From contig NZ_JARZAE010000004.1 in the NCBI RefSeq assembly GCF_029892095.1, positions 3,782,001 through 3,846,000 of the forward strand: a stretch of 64,000 nt of DNA. The letters run 5' to 3'. Positions within the stretch are counted from its first letter, which is position 1. Each line of letters starts with the position of its first letter. This DNA comes from Kitasatospora sp. MAP12-44 (GTDB taxonomy: Bacteria > Actinomycetota > Actinomycetes > Streptomycetales > Streptomycetaceae). The translations under genes were made by a program, and so were the position numbers. This document shows positions 15,130-24,509 of the stretch, piece by piece. A model generated the notes under the pieces. It worked only from the letters and a program-made list of their open reading frames with translations. It did no database searches and was not told the DNA's origin.

Positions 15130-16560
15130 ATAGGGTTCTGCGACCTGCCCGGTGCCGGCCTGATCTGCGACGCCGTGTCCGGCGGCATCGGCGACTCCAT
15201 CACCACCTCGATCGGCAACTGGATCGCGAAGTCCTGCGGGGACTTGGCGCAGTCCGCCGTCGACCTGGCCTCGCGCGCCGTCGACAACACGACCTCGATC
15301 GACCTGAACGCCTCATGGTTCCGCGACAACTACGCCGTCGTCCTCTCGATGTCGCTGGTCATGCTGATCATGACCTTCTGCTTCCAACTGGCGCGCGCGG
15401 CCTGGAAACGCGACGGACAGGCCCTCAGTCAGGCCCTGATGGGCACGGTGAGCGGTGTCATCTTCTCCTTCACCGCCATCGCCTTCACGGGCGTCGCCAT
15501 CACCGTGGTCGACGCCCTGTCGAAGGGCCTGTTCCAGATCGCCAACTCCTCGACATCCGACGCGGTCAGGCGCATCGTCAAGGTCAGCGAGATCGCCATG
15601 ACCAACCCGCTCGGCTGGGGAATCCCCGCCGTGGTCGCGCTCGGCTGCGCGGTGGGGTGTTTCCTCTACTGGGGAATGATGGTCTTCCGCAAGGTGTCCA
15701 TCCTCGCCCTTGTCGTGCTCGCCCCGCTGGCCGGAGCCGGCGGCGGCTGGGAGCCAACCCGCAGCTGGCGCCAGCGCTGGATCGAGGCCACCGCCACCCT
15801 CGTGTTCAGCAAGCTCGTGATGACGATCATTCTCCTGCTCGGCATCTCGGCGCTCGGCGAAACGAAGTCCACCGACGGCCTCCAGGCGCTCTCGGACGTC
15901 ATCGCCGGCATCGTCGTCATGGCCCTGGTGCTCCTGTCGCCGTTCGCGATCTACAAGTTCATCCACTGGGCCGGTGACTCGCAAGCGCACGACATGCACC
16001 GTTCCATGTCGGCCGGGCTCCAGGTCGCCCAAGGCGCGGCCAAGCAGGCCGGCAGCATGGCGATGGGCGCGGGCGGCGCGGGCAAGGCCGCCGCCATCGG
16101 ATCCCCCCAGGGCCCGGACAGCATCCCCGGCATGGACGGCGCTGGCTCGAACTCCTCGTCCGGTCCGACGCAGACCTCGTTCAAGTTCGGAGCCCCCACC
16201 CGCAGCGGCGGCGGCGACGGTGGTCTGCCGCTGATCACCCGGCCTCCGGCGCCGCCCACCGACGGCGACCAGGGCAAGCCCCTGATCACCAGGCCCGGCA
16301 CTCCCACCGCCGGGGCTGCCCCCGCCCCTGCCTCTGGCGGCGGCTCGGCAACCCGCGCGGGTGCGATCCCGGCGACAGCCGCCGCGGCAGCAGGTTCGGG
16401 CGCCCCGGTCGCCGAAGCGTCCTACCGTGCCCCGGCGGGCGGCTCCGCCTCGCCCGGCCCTGCCTTCGACCCGGTCATCGCCGCACCGCCGGAGCCGGTC
16501 AAGGCGCCCGCCGCCTCTGGAGCCGGACGCTTCACCTACCCCGGCCCGCCCGCCTCCTGA
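15130..16560 (+). CDS. VirB6/TrbL-like polytopic channel protein, probable ATA start
   Basis: AAGGAGG lies 10 bases before ATA at 15130, which opens IGFCDLPGAGLICDAVSGG; family members typically begin MG-x-C-x-LP, so ATA stands where Met is expected. A GTG inside this motif (15175) would cut it off. The 476-residue product has about six membrane helices between residues 60 and 280 (e.g. VVLSMSLVMLIMTFCF, ILALVVLAPLAGAG, GIVVMALVLLSPFAI), then a Gly/Pro/Ala-rich cytoplasmic tail of about 170 residues. It would form part of the inner membrane channel. Confidence 0.8.
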   Translation: MGFCDLPGAGLICDAVSGGIGDSITTSIGNWIAKSCGDLAQSAVDLASRAVDNTTSIDLNASWFRDNYAVVLSMSLVMLIMTFCFQLARAAWKRDGQALSQALMGTVSGVIFSFTAIAFTGVAITVVDALSKGLFQIANSSTSDAVRRIVKVSEIAMTNPLGWGIPAVVALGCAVGCFLYWGMMVFRKVSILALVVLAPLAGAGGGWEPTRSWRQRWIEATATLVFSKLVMTIILLLGISALGETKSTDGLQALSDVIAGIVVMALVLLSPFAIYKFIHWAGDSQAHDMHRSMSAGLQVAQGAAKQAGSMAMGAGGAGKAAAIGSPQGPDSIPGMDGAGSNSSSGPTQTSFKFGAPTRSGGGDGGLPLITRPPAPPTDGDQGKPLITRPGTPTAGAAPAPASGGGSATRAGAIPATAAAAAGSGAPVAEASYRAPAGGSASPGPAFDPVIAAPPEPVKAPAASGAGRFTYPGPPAS

Positions 16561-16701
16561 CCTGCCATCGGCAGCGTCCCGTCCGTACCGCCGGGCGCTG
16601 CCGCGGCCTCCCCGTCCCGGTTCCACGCCCGGCCGCCTCGGCGCCAGCCCAGCTCCGCGGCGGCCGGCCCCCGCCCCTTCACGTGCAACGAGAGAGCCGC
16701 T

Positions 16702-18168
16702 CTGACCTCCATCGCCCCTGACGAGATCCCGACCACGGTCAAGTTCCCCAGCAGATCGCGCCGCGGCGTGCTGCTCGGCCTCACCGCCCCCCAGCTGATC
16801 GTCACCGTCCTCACCGGCACCGTCCTGCTGGCCACCCTCATGACCCGCGGCATCGTGGGCGCCGTCCAGTTCACCCCGCTGTGGGCTGTGGCCGCCGCCA
16901 TCGTCGTGATCCGCTACCACGGCAGGTCTGTGGCCGACTGGGCGCCGATCGCCATCCGCTACTGGCTGCGCCGCACCCAGGGCCAGTTGGTCTGGCTCGC
17001 CCGGCCCTCCACGCGGCCCCGTCGCGAGGGCCTGCTCCATCTGCCGGGCACCGCCGCCTCGCTGCGCGCCGTCACCAACCCCTCGGGGACCATCGGCGCC
17101 GTCCACGACCCGAAGGCCGGCACCCTCACCGCCGTCACCCGTGTCAGTTCCCGGGCGTTCGCCCTGCTCGACACCTCGACCCAGAACGCGAACGTGGCTG
17201 GCTGGGGCCGCACTTTGGCCGCGCTCTCCCGGTCCGGGCACATTCGCACCATCCAGGTCATCGAGCGGACCGTCCCGGACTCCGGCGACTCCCTGCAGCG
17301 TTACTGGGCCGAGCACGGCCACCCCGATATCCCCGTCGCCGGTCCCATCTACCAGGACCTGCTCGACGCCGCAGGGCCTGCCGCGGCTCCTCATGAGTGC
17401 TACATCGCCATCGCCTTGGACCTGAAGGCGGCCCGCCGCCTGATCGGCCAGGCGGGCGGCGGCCTGAGTGGTGCGTTCGCCGTCCTCTCCCAGATCACTG
17501 GCAGTCTCGACCAGTCCCTGCGCGGTGCCGGCCTGGTTCCTGGCGGCTGGCTCACCGCTCAGGAGATCGCCGCGACCATTCGCACGGCCTACGACCCGCA
17601 CTCCCTGGCCGCCCTCACCCGCTGGTCCGAGAACGGCCATGCCCAGGCTGACCCGGCCGCCGCCGGCCCGGTCGTGCTCGTCGAAGAGCAGACCAAGCTC
17701 CGTACCGACTCCGCCCACCACGTCGTGTACTGGGTCGAGCAGTGGCCCAGGACCGAGACCAGCGCGGGCTTCCTCCACCAGGTGCTCTTCGCCTCTGGCG
17801 TGCGCCGCAGCCTCTCCCTCAGCTACAACCCCAAGGCCCTTGAGGCCGCGCTGCGCGACGTGCAGCGCCAGAAGGCCACCATCGTCGCCGACGCGGCCGA
17901 GCGCGTACGCAAGGGCCAGGTCGAAAGCGAGGCGGACGGCATGGAGTACGCCGACGTCAAGACCCGCGAGCGCCAGCTGATCGCCGGCCACTCGGACGTC
18001 GACTTCACCGGACTGCTCGTCATCTCCGCCGACACCGCCGAGGAGCTGCGCGCCGCGAGCGCCTCCATCGAGACCGCGGCCGTCAACGCCGGCCTGGACC
18101 TGCGGCTGCTGGAGCTGCAGCAGGCCGAGGCCATGACCGTCGCCGCCCTGCCGCTGGCCCGACTCTAA
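16702..18168 (+). CDS. SCO6880-family (PrgI-like) type IV secretion protein
   Basis: CTG at 16702 behind a GAGAG stretch gives LTSIAPDEIPTTVKFPSRSR; the canonical GTG at 16768 would remove the conserved TVKFPSRSRRGVLLGL start that precedes two membrane helices (residues 25-65). The rest (488 residues in all) is the soluble SCO6880 body (GLLHLPGTAASLRAV, RAFALLDTSTQNANVAGW, RRSLSLSYNPKALEAAL, HSDVDFTGLLVIS). In actinobacterial transfer systems this protein precedes the VirB4-like ATPase and probably supplies its missing N-terminal and membrane parts. Confidence 0.85.
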   Translation: MTSIAPDEIPTTVKFPSRSRRGVLLGLTAPQLIVTVLTGTVLLATLMTRGIVGAVQFTPLWAVAAAIVVIRYHGRSVADWAPIAIRYWLRRTQGQLVWLARPSTRPRREGLLHLPGTAASLRAVTNPSGTIGAVHDPKAGTLTAVTRVSSRAFALLDTSTQNANVAGWGRTLAALSRSGHIRTIQVIERTVPDSGDSLQRYWAEHGHPDIPVAGPIYQDLLDAAGPAAAPHECYIAIALDLKAARRLIGQAGGGLSGAFAVLSQITGSLDQSLRGAGLVPGGWLTAQEIAATIRTAYDPHSLAALTRWSENGHAQADPAAAGPVVLVEEQTKLRTDSAHHVVYWVEQWPRTETSAGFLHQVLFASGVRRSLSLSYNPKALEAALRDVQRQKATIVADAAERVRKGQVESEADGMEYADVKTRERQLIAGHSDVDFTGLLVISADTAEELRAASASIETAAVNAGLDLRLLELQQAEAMTVAALPLARL

Positions 18169-18183
18169 AGAAGGGCAACCCCC

Positions 18184-18627
18184 GTGCAGCACCCGCACCC
18201 CACCGCACCGGACCTGATGCGCTTCGCCACCTCGGCGATCGAGGTCCACCACCACACCAGCGTGCCGGACGACGAGCCCGCCTCCCGCGCCGAACTCGAT
18301 GCGCTCCACGCCCACGTCAGCACCCTGTACGCGCTGCTCGACGCCCGCACAGACACCACCCGGCCCGTCGCCGAGCGGGCAGGCGACCACCTGCACGCCG
18401 CCCGGATCCGCCTGTGGCAGACCGCCGAGCACCTCCACGACGCCTACCACGCCTCCGCGCGCGCGGACGGCCGGCTGCCCACACGCGAGGCATGCGCCCT
18501 GCGCCTGCCCGAAGGCGCTCCTGGACTGACGATCTGCCAGCGTCACATGGCCACCTCCGCCCGCGTGCGGCACGTCGCCACCCCCGCCGACCTGCGCTCA
18601 GGGTTCACCGGCCTCGTCCGCCACTGA
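18184..18627 (+). CDS. DUF6238 family protein
   Basis: GTG at 18184 follows GAAGGG; 147 residues. SRAELDALHAHVSTLYALLD, ARIRLWQTAEHLHDAYH and ACALRLPEGAPGLTICQRH match DUF6238 proteins, which lie next to SCO6880 genes in streptomycetes. It is helical and His-rich, without a membrane segment. Its place between SCO6880 and the ATPase suggests a structural or assembly role, but the function is unknown. Confidence 0.7.
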   Translation: MQHPHPTAPDLMRFATSAIEVHHHTSVPDDEPASRAELDALHAHVSTLYALLDARTDTTRPVAERAGDHLHAARIRLWQTAEHLHDAYHASARADGRLPTREACALRLPEGAPGLTICQRHMATSARVRHVATPADLRSGFTGLVRH

Positions 18628-18665
18628 CTCCCCCATCCCGCCAACAACCGTTAGGAGAACCACCG

Positions 18666-20153
18666 TTGCGAGCCAGCGCCAGCGCGCTGTTCACCCCCGC
18701 CAAGGCTGACCGCACAGCCCGGCGCCAGGCCAAGCGCGACCTCGTCGACGCCCGCCACCAGGCACGCGACGCCCGCCGGCCCGTGCGCAAGCGCGCGGAC
18801 GTCGAGAGCGACCTCGACGTCCGCCCCATCTACCCCGCCTCCGGCCGGCCCGGCCCCGCCTCCCTGCGCGGCGGAAGACTCAGGCTCCCCGCGCACCGGA
18901 TGACCACCGCCGTCGCGGGCGCTGCCTACCCGTTCATGGCCGAGGGCGGACTCGGCTCGACCGGCATGTACATAGGCCGCGACGTGCACGCGGAAGCGTC
19001 GTTCGTCTTCGACCCGTTCGCACTCTACGGAAAAGTTGAAGGTTATACGAACCCGAATGTGCTGCTGGCCGGCGTGATCGGCATGGGCAAGAGCGCCCTC
19101 GCCAAGTCCCTTGCCCTGCGGTCGATTTCGTTCGGATATCGCGTGTATGTCCCGTGCGACCCGAAGGGTGAGTGGACGTCCGTCGCGGCCGAGTTGGGCG
19201 GCCGGACGATCGCGCTCGGCCCCGGCATGCCGGGCAAGCTCAACCCGCTGGACGCGCCGCCCGCTCCCGCCGGGGCGGACGAGCAGACGTGGGACATCGA
19301 AGTCCGCAAGCGCCGACTCCTGCTGCTGGCCTCCCTCGCCCGCACGGTCCTGGGCCGGGACCTGGCTCCCATGGAGCACACCGCACTGGACATCGGGCTC
19401 GACACCGTCGTCGCCGAGGCCGAATCCGCCGGCCGCGTCCCACTGCTGGGCGATGTCGCCGCCTTGCTCGGCAGCCCGCACCGCCTGGACGACGCGCACG
19501 GCGACCCCTCCCGGCGGCTAGGCGCCGCCGCCGAGGACCTTGCCCACGCACTGCGCCGCATGGTGGCCGGAGACCTGGCCGGCATGTTCGACGCCCCGTC
19601 CACCGTGACGTTCGACGCGCGGGCTCCGATGATGACCATCGACCTCTCCCGCCTTGGCAGTTCCGGCGACGACACCGGCCTGGTCCTCGCCATGACGTGC
19701 GCATCCGCGTGGATGGAGGCAGCACTCGCCGACCCCGGATCGGGAAGACGGTGGGTGATTTACGACGAGGCGTGGCGTGTGCTGCGCCACCTGCCGCTGC
19801 TGGAGCGCATGCAGTCCAACTGGAAGCTGTCCAGAGGGCTTGGCATCGCCAACATGCTGGTGATCCACCGCCTTTCGGACCTGCTGTCGGCAGGCGATGC
19901 CGGATCCCGCGGCCGGGCTATCGCGGAGGGCCTGCTCACCGACTGCTCCACCCGCATCATCTACCGGCAGGAAGCCGACCAACTCGCCGCCACCGCAGGA
20001 CTTCTGGGTCTGACCGGTGTCGAGACCCAGGCCATCGCCAACCTGAACAGAGGGCGCGGGCTGTGGAAGGTGGCCAGTAGAGGCTTCGTTGTGCAGCACC
20101 TCCTCCACCCGGCCGAGCGGCAGTTGTACGACACCGACGCCCGCATGGCCTGA
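18666..20153 (+). CDS. VirB4-like type IV secretion ATPase
   Basis: TTG at 18666 lies 8 bases after GGAGAA; 495 residues. Walker A is GVIGMGKSALAKSL at about residue 136 and Walker B is RRWVIYDEAW at about 362, with a later segment TDCSTRIIYRQEADQLAAT typical of VirB4/TraC ATPases. The large N-terminal domain of VirB4 is absent, as in other actinobacterial systems where SCO6880 is a separate protein. It would power assembly or substrate transfer at the inner membrane face. The sequence around 19020-19160 is less GC-rich than the surroundings. Confidence 0.85.
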   Translation: MRASASALFTPAKADRTARRQAKRDLVDARHQARDARRPVRKRADVESDLDVRPIYPASGRPGPASLRGGRLRLPAHRMTTAVAGAAYPFMAEGGLGSTGMYIGRDVHAEASFVFDPFALYGKVEGYTNPNVLLAGVIGMGKSALAKSLALRSISFGYRVYVPCDPKGEWTSVAAELGGRTIALGPGMPGKLNPLDAPPAPAGADEQTWDIEVRKRRLLLLASLARTVLGRDLAPMEHTALDIGLDTVVAEAESAGRVPLLGDVAALLGSPHRLDDAHGDPSRRLGAAAEDLAHALRRMVAGDLAGMFDAPSTVTFDARAPMMTIDLSRLGSSGDDTGLVLAMTCASAWMEAALADPGSGRRWVIYDEAWRVLRHLPLLERMQSNWKLSRGLGIANMLVIHRLSDLLSAGDAGSRGRAIAEGLLTDCSTRIIYRQEADQLAATAGLLGLTGVETQAIANLNRGRGLWKVASRGFVVQHLLHPAERQLYDTDARMA

Positions 20154-20262
20154 AAGGCGAATCGGCGGCCGGCGCGGCATAAGGGCCGTGCTGCCCACCT
20201 CGCCCGTTTCCCAACGCACCCGGATCGAACCCGCGAGACGGCAGACATAGATCGGAGGGTTC

Positions 20263-20940
20263 ATGAGCCTCGATGTCACCATCGCCCACCTGCCCGAGCT
20301 CGGCACTATCGTTGCCGAGCCCGGCGACCGGCGCAGCGCCTACTGGTTGGAGCAGGCCGGTCTGGTGCGCGACGACCGCCTCAAACTGCACCGGATCCGC
20401 CGCGACACGGACGATTCGACCGCCGAGCGTCAGATCAACGATGCGCGAAGGCTGCTGGCCGCTGCCGGCTACGGCCTCACCCGCGTCTACAGCACCGTCG
20501 AGCAGCGCCGGCGAGTGGAGAGCCGGCCGCCGTGGGTGGAGGCCGGGCCGCCGCAGGCCATTTGGAGCCGGACCGCCTGGGTCCACCTGGTGAGTGCGGA
20601 CGTCGCCAACGGGCACCTGGTCCTGCACGCCCACCACCAGGGCCACTTCGGTGAGATCGAACTGCTGGGCAGCTACCCGGCCAGCGGCGATTCGGCCACG
20701 TTCTACACCGAGGGCGGCGGCGCCTACGGGATCAGCCGGCACCCCAATCTGGACAGCGCCCGAGCCGAGTGGGCCGCCTTCGGGTACGCGAGCACGCCGC
20801 CCGTCCCCGGCAGCCCGCGACGCGCCGCTGCCCGCACCGTCTCCTCGCGCAGCACCCAGGTCGCCCTCGCGGCCGAGCAGCCTGCTTCCGCGCTGCCAGC
20901 GCCGGCCCGGCCGGTCTCGTACTCGAGGGCTCCGTTTTGA
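20263..20940 (+). CDS. GF-domain accessory protein
   Basis: ATG at 20263 is 4 bases after GGAGG. Residues 3-75 fit the GF pattern (VTIAHLPELGTIVAE, YWLEQAGLVRDDRLKL, ARRLLAAAGYGLTRVYS). Residues 85-185 form a second, strand-rich domain (HLVLHAHHQGHFGEIELLG, TFYTEGGGAYGIS). The last 45 residues are the Ala/Pro/Ser tail with arginines but end in Phe rather than Arg. Function unknown; it is the first accessory gene after the ATPase. Confidence 0.65.
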   Translation: MSLDVTIAHLPELGTIVAEPGDRRSAYWLEQAGLVRDDRLKLHRIRRDTDDSTAERQINDARRLLAAAGYGLTRVYSTVEQRRRVESRPPWVEAGPPQAIWSRTAWVHLVSADVANGHLVLHAHHQGHFGEIELLGSYPASGDSATFYTEGGGAYGISRHPNLDSARAEWAAFGYASTPPVPGSPRRAAARTVSSRSTQVALAAEQPASALPAPARPVSYSRAPF

Positions 20941-21020
20941 CGCTGCGCTGCTCGGCTGCTTCCGGATCCGCTGCCCGCACCACTGCTTCCCATCAACTCC
21001 CGCCCTTCCCGGAGGACTTC

Positions 21021-21467
21021 TTGCCCATCACTCTCACCCGCCTGGACGCCCGCCTCGAGGCCGCGCTCGGCGAGAGCGTCTCCGCCCTGTACGCCGCCGA
21101 GGCCCGCGCGGACGCCGCCACCGCCCGCCTGCTCCAGGCCCACCGCTCCCTGGTGGCCGCCGAGACCACAACGGCGTTCCAGCGGGTCCGCCTGATCAAC
21201 GCCCTCGACCGCAAGCGCCGCGTCGACGACGCCCTGCTGGATGAGGCCGACGCGCAGATGGAGCGGCTGGAGGAAGCGGCCGAGCAGCGCGATGTGCTGG
21301 AGGCCGATCTCGCCGAGCTGATCGAGGCCCGCGAGCGCGACGCCGATCGCGCCGGACGCCGCAATGCAGCGGCCCAGTTGGCCACCGGCGCCGACCGATA
21401 CCGGGTGGGCCTGGTGGTCAGTGCTCTTCCGGCCCAGGTCCCTGCCGTATCCGGCCGTCGGCGCTGA
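21021..21467 (+). CDS. Coiled-coil accessory protein, first of a tandem pair
   Basis: TTG at 21021 is 5 bases after GGAGG (LPITLTRLDARLEAALGESV); 148 residues. Nearly all of residues 10-120 is heptad-like helix rich in Ala, Glu and Arg (AEARADAATARLLQAHRSLV, MERLEEAAEQRDVLEADLAE). The next gene shares the pattern TRLD-x-RL, LIEAHR, R-x-RRVDD-x-LL and RD-x-LE-x-DL, so the two arose by tandem duplication. Role unknown. Confidence 0.65.
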   Translation: MPITLTRLDARLEAALGESVSALYAAEARADAATARLLQAHRSLVAAETTTAFQRVRLINALDRKRRVDDALLDEADAQMERLEEAAEQRDVLEADLAELIEARERDADRAGRRNAAAQLATGADRYRVGLVVSALPAQVPAVSGRRR

Positions 21468-21540
21468 GCCGGGCGGCAGTTCCCCTTTCACCGCGTCCGG
21501 GCATCCCTGGCCGACTTCACACCGATCCCCCGGGAGTTCT

Positions 21541-22038
21541 GTGGCCGCCGCCATCAAACTGACGCGCTTCGACGACCGCCTCACGCGGCTCTTCGGCAGC
21601 GTCGACGCCTTCCGGGGACGGGAGGACGACCCCGCCACCGACGCGGCCATCCGCAACCTCATCGAGGCGCACCGCGAGCTCGCCTCCATCGAGAAAGGCT
21701 GCGGGTTCTACCGGGGGCAGCTCCACCGGATCACCGACGGCCGGCGGCGGGTGGACGATCCCCTGCTTGCCGAACTCGACGGGGCGCTCTCGAAGCTGGA
21801 GGAGTACGTCGCCTACCGCGACCGGCTGGAGCGGGACCTCGACAAGCTCCTGGCGCCGCTGGAGGCCGACCCGCCGAAACCCAGCGCCATCACCGCGCGG
21901 CAGGCCGCCGCGACGCTCTCCTCCCCGGCCGCGCCGGCACCCGAGGACAGCACCAGCCTGGACTCGGCCCGGGTCACCCCGGCCCACGCTCAGCTGCCCG
22001 TGCCACCGACGGCCACCAGCCCGGGTACGCGACGGTGA
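21541..22038 (+). CDS. Coiled-coil accessory protein, second of a tandem pair
   Basis: GTG at 21541 is 4 bases after GGGAG; 165 residues. IKLTRFDDRLTRLFGSVDAF, AIRNLIEAHRELASIEKG, GRRRVDDPLLAELDGAL and YRDRLERDLDKLLA line up with the previous product. The tail is Ala/Pro/Thr-rich and ends in Arg. The stop overlaps the next start (GTGA), so these genes are translationally linked. Confidence 0.65.
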   Translation: MAAAIKLTRFDDRLTRLFGSVDAFRGREDDPATDAAIRNLIEAHRELASIEKGCGFYRGQLHRITDGRRRVDDPLLAELDGALSKLEEYVAYRDRLERDLDKLLAPLEADPPKPSAITARQAAATLSSPAAPAPEDSTSLDSARVTPAHAQLPVPPTATSPGTRR

Positions 22039-22781
22039 GCGGGGCCATCGCCTTCGGCTACCTCTTCGACCGCGGAGAGATCGCCGTCCCTGCCGGGCGA
22101 CTGAGCCCGCGCGCCGGAGAGATCCTCTACCAGGCCGGGTTCTGGCGGCAGGTCCCCGAGTTCGGCGGCTGGCACCAGAGCCTGCGGCTGGAGCACGAGG
22201 AGCAGGTCCGCAACACCGCCCGGGTGATCGACCAGCTGCTGGGCGCCGGCTTCGAGGTCCGCAACTGGCACACGCCCTCGCAGGGCGGAGCCGACCTGGT
22301 CCGCCACTACGCCTGGCTCCAGGACACCGCGCCCTTCCCCGACGCCGACGCCCACACCGCGGCGGCCCGCTCGCTGGCAGTTAGGGCACTGGCTTCCCGT
22401 CGACTGAGAGAGCCGGACCGGCCAACCGCCGAGGAAGTCGCCCAGGGGCTGCTCGCGGTCGAGGCACGGCACGACTTCGGCGACGGCATCGAGTGGTGGC
22501 TGGCCCGTCGCACGGACCAGACCGGCGTCTACGTGATGCTCCGGCACGACACCACCACCGGCGGCCTCAACATCACCGACGAGTACGCCGATTGGTACGC
22601 GGGAGCGGCCCGCCGCAACTTCCGCGTCAGCTTCTTGCGCGACACCACCACACCGCCTCCGCTCAGCGCGCGGGCCCTGGCCGCGCGCGGCAGCCGTGCC
22701 GCGCGTATGAGCGCGGCACCGTCCACGGTGCCCTTCGCGCCCGGCCGCGTCACTCCGATCCCTGCGTCCGCCCGGCGCTGA
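22035..22781 (+). CDS. GF-domain accessory protein with C-terminal second domain
   Basis: GTG at 22035 overlaps the previous TGA. Residues 1-80 fit the GF pattern in a divergent form (GYLFDRGEIAVPAG, EILYQAGFWRQVPEFGG, IDQLLGAGFEVRNW). Residues 120-200 hold a strand-rich stretch (WLARRTDQTGVYVMLRHDT, GGLNITDEYADWY) resembling the second domain of the product at 20263. The tail ends PASARR. Function unknown. Confidence 0.6.
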   Translation: MSGAIAFGYLFDRGEIAVPAGRLSPRAGEILYQAGFWRQVPEFGGWHQSLRLEHEEQVRNTARVIDQLLGAGFEVRNWHTPSQGGADLVRHYAWLQDTAPFPDADAHTAAARSLAVRALASRRLREPDRPTAEEVAQGLLAVEARHDFGDGIEWWLARRTDQTGVYVMLRHDTTTGGLNITDEYADWYAGAARRNFRVSFLRDTTTPPPLSARALAARGSRAARMSAAPSTVPFAPGRVTPIPASARR

Positions 22782-22805
22782 CGCACCACCAGAACAGGAC
22801 CTCCT

Positions 22806-23270
22806 CTGCCCTCCCCCTCCGATTCCACCAACCTGTCCCCCGACAGCGCCCGCCAGGACCCCGGTGCCCCTGCGTGGACCAGCGGCGGGGCCATGTCCCG
22901 CGAACTGGCCGCCGACTGGCTGGGCACCGCCGTCGATGTGGAGGGCGGGGCGCTGGCCCAACTCAGCTACATGATCGACGAGGTCGGCATCTGGTGCGCC
23001 GACACCCTGCCCGCAGATCAGCGCGGCAAGGTCGTGAACGCGCTGACCGACGCGCACTTCGACATCAACCGCCTGCAGGTACGGCTGGCCGAGGTGCGGC
23101 GCGAACTTGTCCCGCCGCCCATCGAGGCAGCCGGTGCCGGCCAACTGGCCGTGAGCGACCGGGCGGTGGCCGCCCGGTCCGGCGCTGTCCAGCAAGGGTC
23201 CGGCCACCGGCCACCCGGCCCGGCCACAGCGCCCTCACCGGCCCAGCCGAACACTCTTCCCCGCCGCTGA
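22806..23270 (+). CDS. Small helical accessory protein, probable CTG start
   Basis: AGGA lies 6 bases before CTG at 22806 (LPSPSDSTNLSPDSARQDPG); an ATG at 22893 in the same frame is the canonical alternative but has only a GGGG stretch nearby. Residues 30-105 are helical (LAADWLGTAVDVEGGALAQL, VVNALTDAHFDINRLQVRL). The Gly/Ala/Pro tail ends PRR. No family recognised. Confidence 0.55.
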   Translation: MPSPSDSTNLSPDSARQDPGAPAWTSGGAMSRELAADWLGTAVDVEGGALAQLSYMIDEVGIWCADTLPADQRGKVVNALTDAHFDINRLQVRLAEVRRELVPPPIEAAGAGQLAVSDRAVAARSGAVQQGSGHRPPGPATAPSPAQPNTLPRR

Positions 23271-23306
23271 CCTCTCCGCTGCCCCGCCCGTCTTGAGGAG
23301 TACCGC

Positions 23307-24479
23307 ATCCCCGCCGAGCCGCACTTCGCCGTCACCCGCCACCCGGAACACGGCATCGTCGCCACCCCGATCGCCGACGACCCCGCCGCCCGCCGCGTGC
23401 TGGAGGACTTCGGGTTCCGTCCCCTGCCCGACCGCACGGACATGGTCCTGCGCCGCGCCGACCAGAACATCTTCCTGCAGGCCCGCCAGGCCGTCGCCGC
23501 GATGCGCGCCCGGGGCGTCAAGGTGTCCGCCGATCCGGCCTTCGACTACACCCCCGCCACCCGCCCGCCGAGCCCCTCGGCACTGGCCGCCGGCCCCGAT
23601 GCCGTCGTCGTCAGCGCCTCCCCCAGCGCGCACCGCCACGACGTCACCATCGGCAACCACCCGCGGCACGGCGTCGTGGCCACCGTCCCCAGCGACCAGC
23701 CCTTCGCCGTCTCGAGGCTGCAGCAGGCCGGCTTCATCCGCGCCGACGACCACATGTACACCGTGGGCCGGGGCCCCGAAGCCGCCGAGCGCGCCACCGA
23801 CGCGGTGCGCGAGCTGCGAAAGGCCGGGCTGACGGTCGCCACCGATCTGGCGTACGAGCCGCTCGACGAGCCGTACGTGCCCACCGATCCGTTCGCCACG
23901 AAGCTGATCGCCGCGATGGAGCGCACCCCGCCCTCGCCCACACCCGCTCAGGCCGAGGCCCAGGCGCTGGACCCGTTCTTCACCAGGCTCATCCCCGCGG
24001 CCGATCGGACCCCTCGCCCGCAGGCAGCGCCGCAGCAGCAGGCCCCTACCCTCGACCCGTTCGGCACCCGCCTCGTTCCCGCCGGCGAGCGCGAGGTGCG
24101 GCCCAGCGTCGGTGAGCAGCGCGACGATGCCCTGGTCCACGACCGGGTGTCGATGATGAACGAGATAAGCGCGCGGCTGCGAGGCATCGAGCAGCAGCTG
24201 CGCACCGACCCGTCCAGCCTCGACGCCGAGCGTGTCGAGGCGGTCATCGCCCAGGCGAGCACAACGCTCAGCGCGACGGGCAAGGAGCTGGCCGGCGTCG
24301 CCGCCCGCTCCCCACGTCCCGCCCTCACCGCCCCGGCGGCCAGCCCCAGGGCCCGCGCGGCCCTGGCCCGCAGCAGCCGTGTGCAGGTCGGCGCCACCCT
24401 CGGCGCCGCGGAAGCCGCGAACAGCACCGCCGCCGCGCCGGCCATCGACCCCCGCAAGGCGTACGCCAACTACCGCTGA
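23307..24479 (+). CDS. Tandem GF-domain protein, probable ATC start
   Basis: GAGGAG lies 6 bases before ATC at 23307 (IPAEPHFAVTRHPEHGIVAT); an ATG/GTG/TTG start would begin inside the first domain. The 390-residue protein has two clear GF domains: residues 5-78 (HPEHGIVATPIADD, VLEDFGFRPLPDRTDMVL, MRARGVKVSADPAF) and about 111-190 (HPRHGVVATVPSDQ, RLQQAGFIRADDHMYTV, LRKAGLTVATDLAY). A repeated LDPF-x-T-R-L-I/V-PA motif (about residues 195, 220 and 250) and a helical region (EISARLRGIEQQLR) follow. It is the best template for defining the GF domain. Confidence 0.7.
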   Translation: MPAEPHFAVTRHPEHGIVATPIADDPAARRVLEDFGFRPLPDRTDMVLRRADQNIFLQARQAVAAMRARGVKVSADPAFDYTPATRPPSPSALAAGPDAVVVSASPSAHRHDVTIGNHPRHGVVATVPSDQPFAVSRLQQAGFIRADDHMYTVGRGPEAAERATDAVRELRKAGLTVATDLAYEPLDEPYVPTDPFATKLIAAMERTPPSPTPAQAEAQALDPFFTRLIPAADRTPRPQAAPQQQAPTLDPFGTRLVPAGEREVRPSVGEQRDDALVHDRVSMMNEISARLRGIEQQLRTDPSSLDAERVEAVIAQASTTLSATGKELAGVAARSPRPALTAPAASPRARAALARSSRVQVGATLGAAEAANSTAAAPAIDPRKAYANYR

Positions 24480-24509
24480 CCCCAAGCATCCTGGAGGTTT
24501 CCCCTTTCC

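Noticed and set aside
15313..18573. A 1086-codon open frame on the minus strand opposite the transfer genes
   Set aside because: It is antisense to VirB6-like, SCO6880 and DUF6238 genes with clear family motifs. Its own composition (Gly/Arg/Ala/Asp runs) is what complementing high-GC codons gives, and no start signal fits.
20200..20262. A possible tRNA 3' end (reverse-strand GGTTCGAT-like T-loop near 20225)
   Set aside because: The stems do not pair properly and no anticodon or acceptor arms can be formed, so it is not a tRNA or an attachment site as far as I can see.
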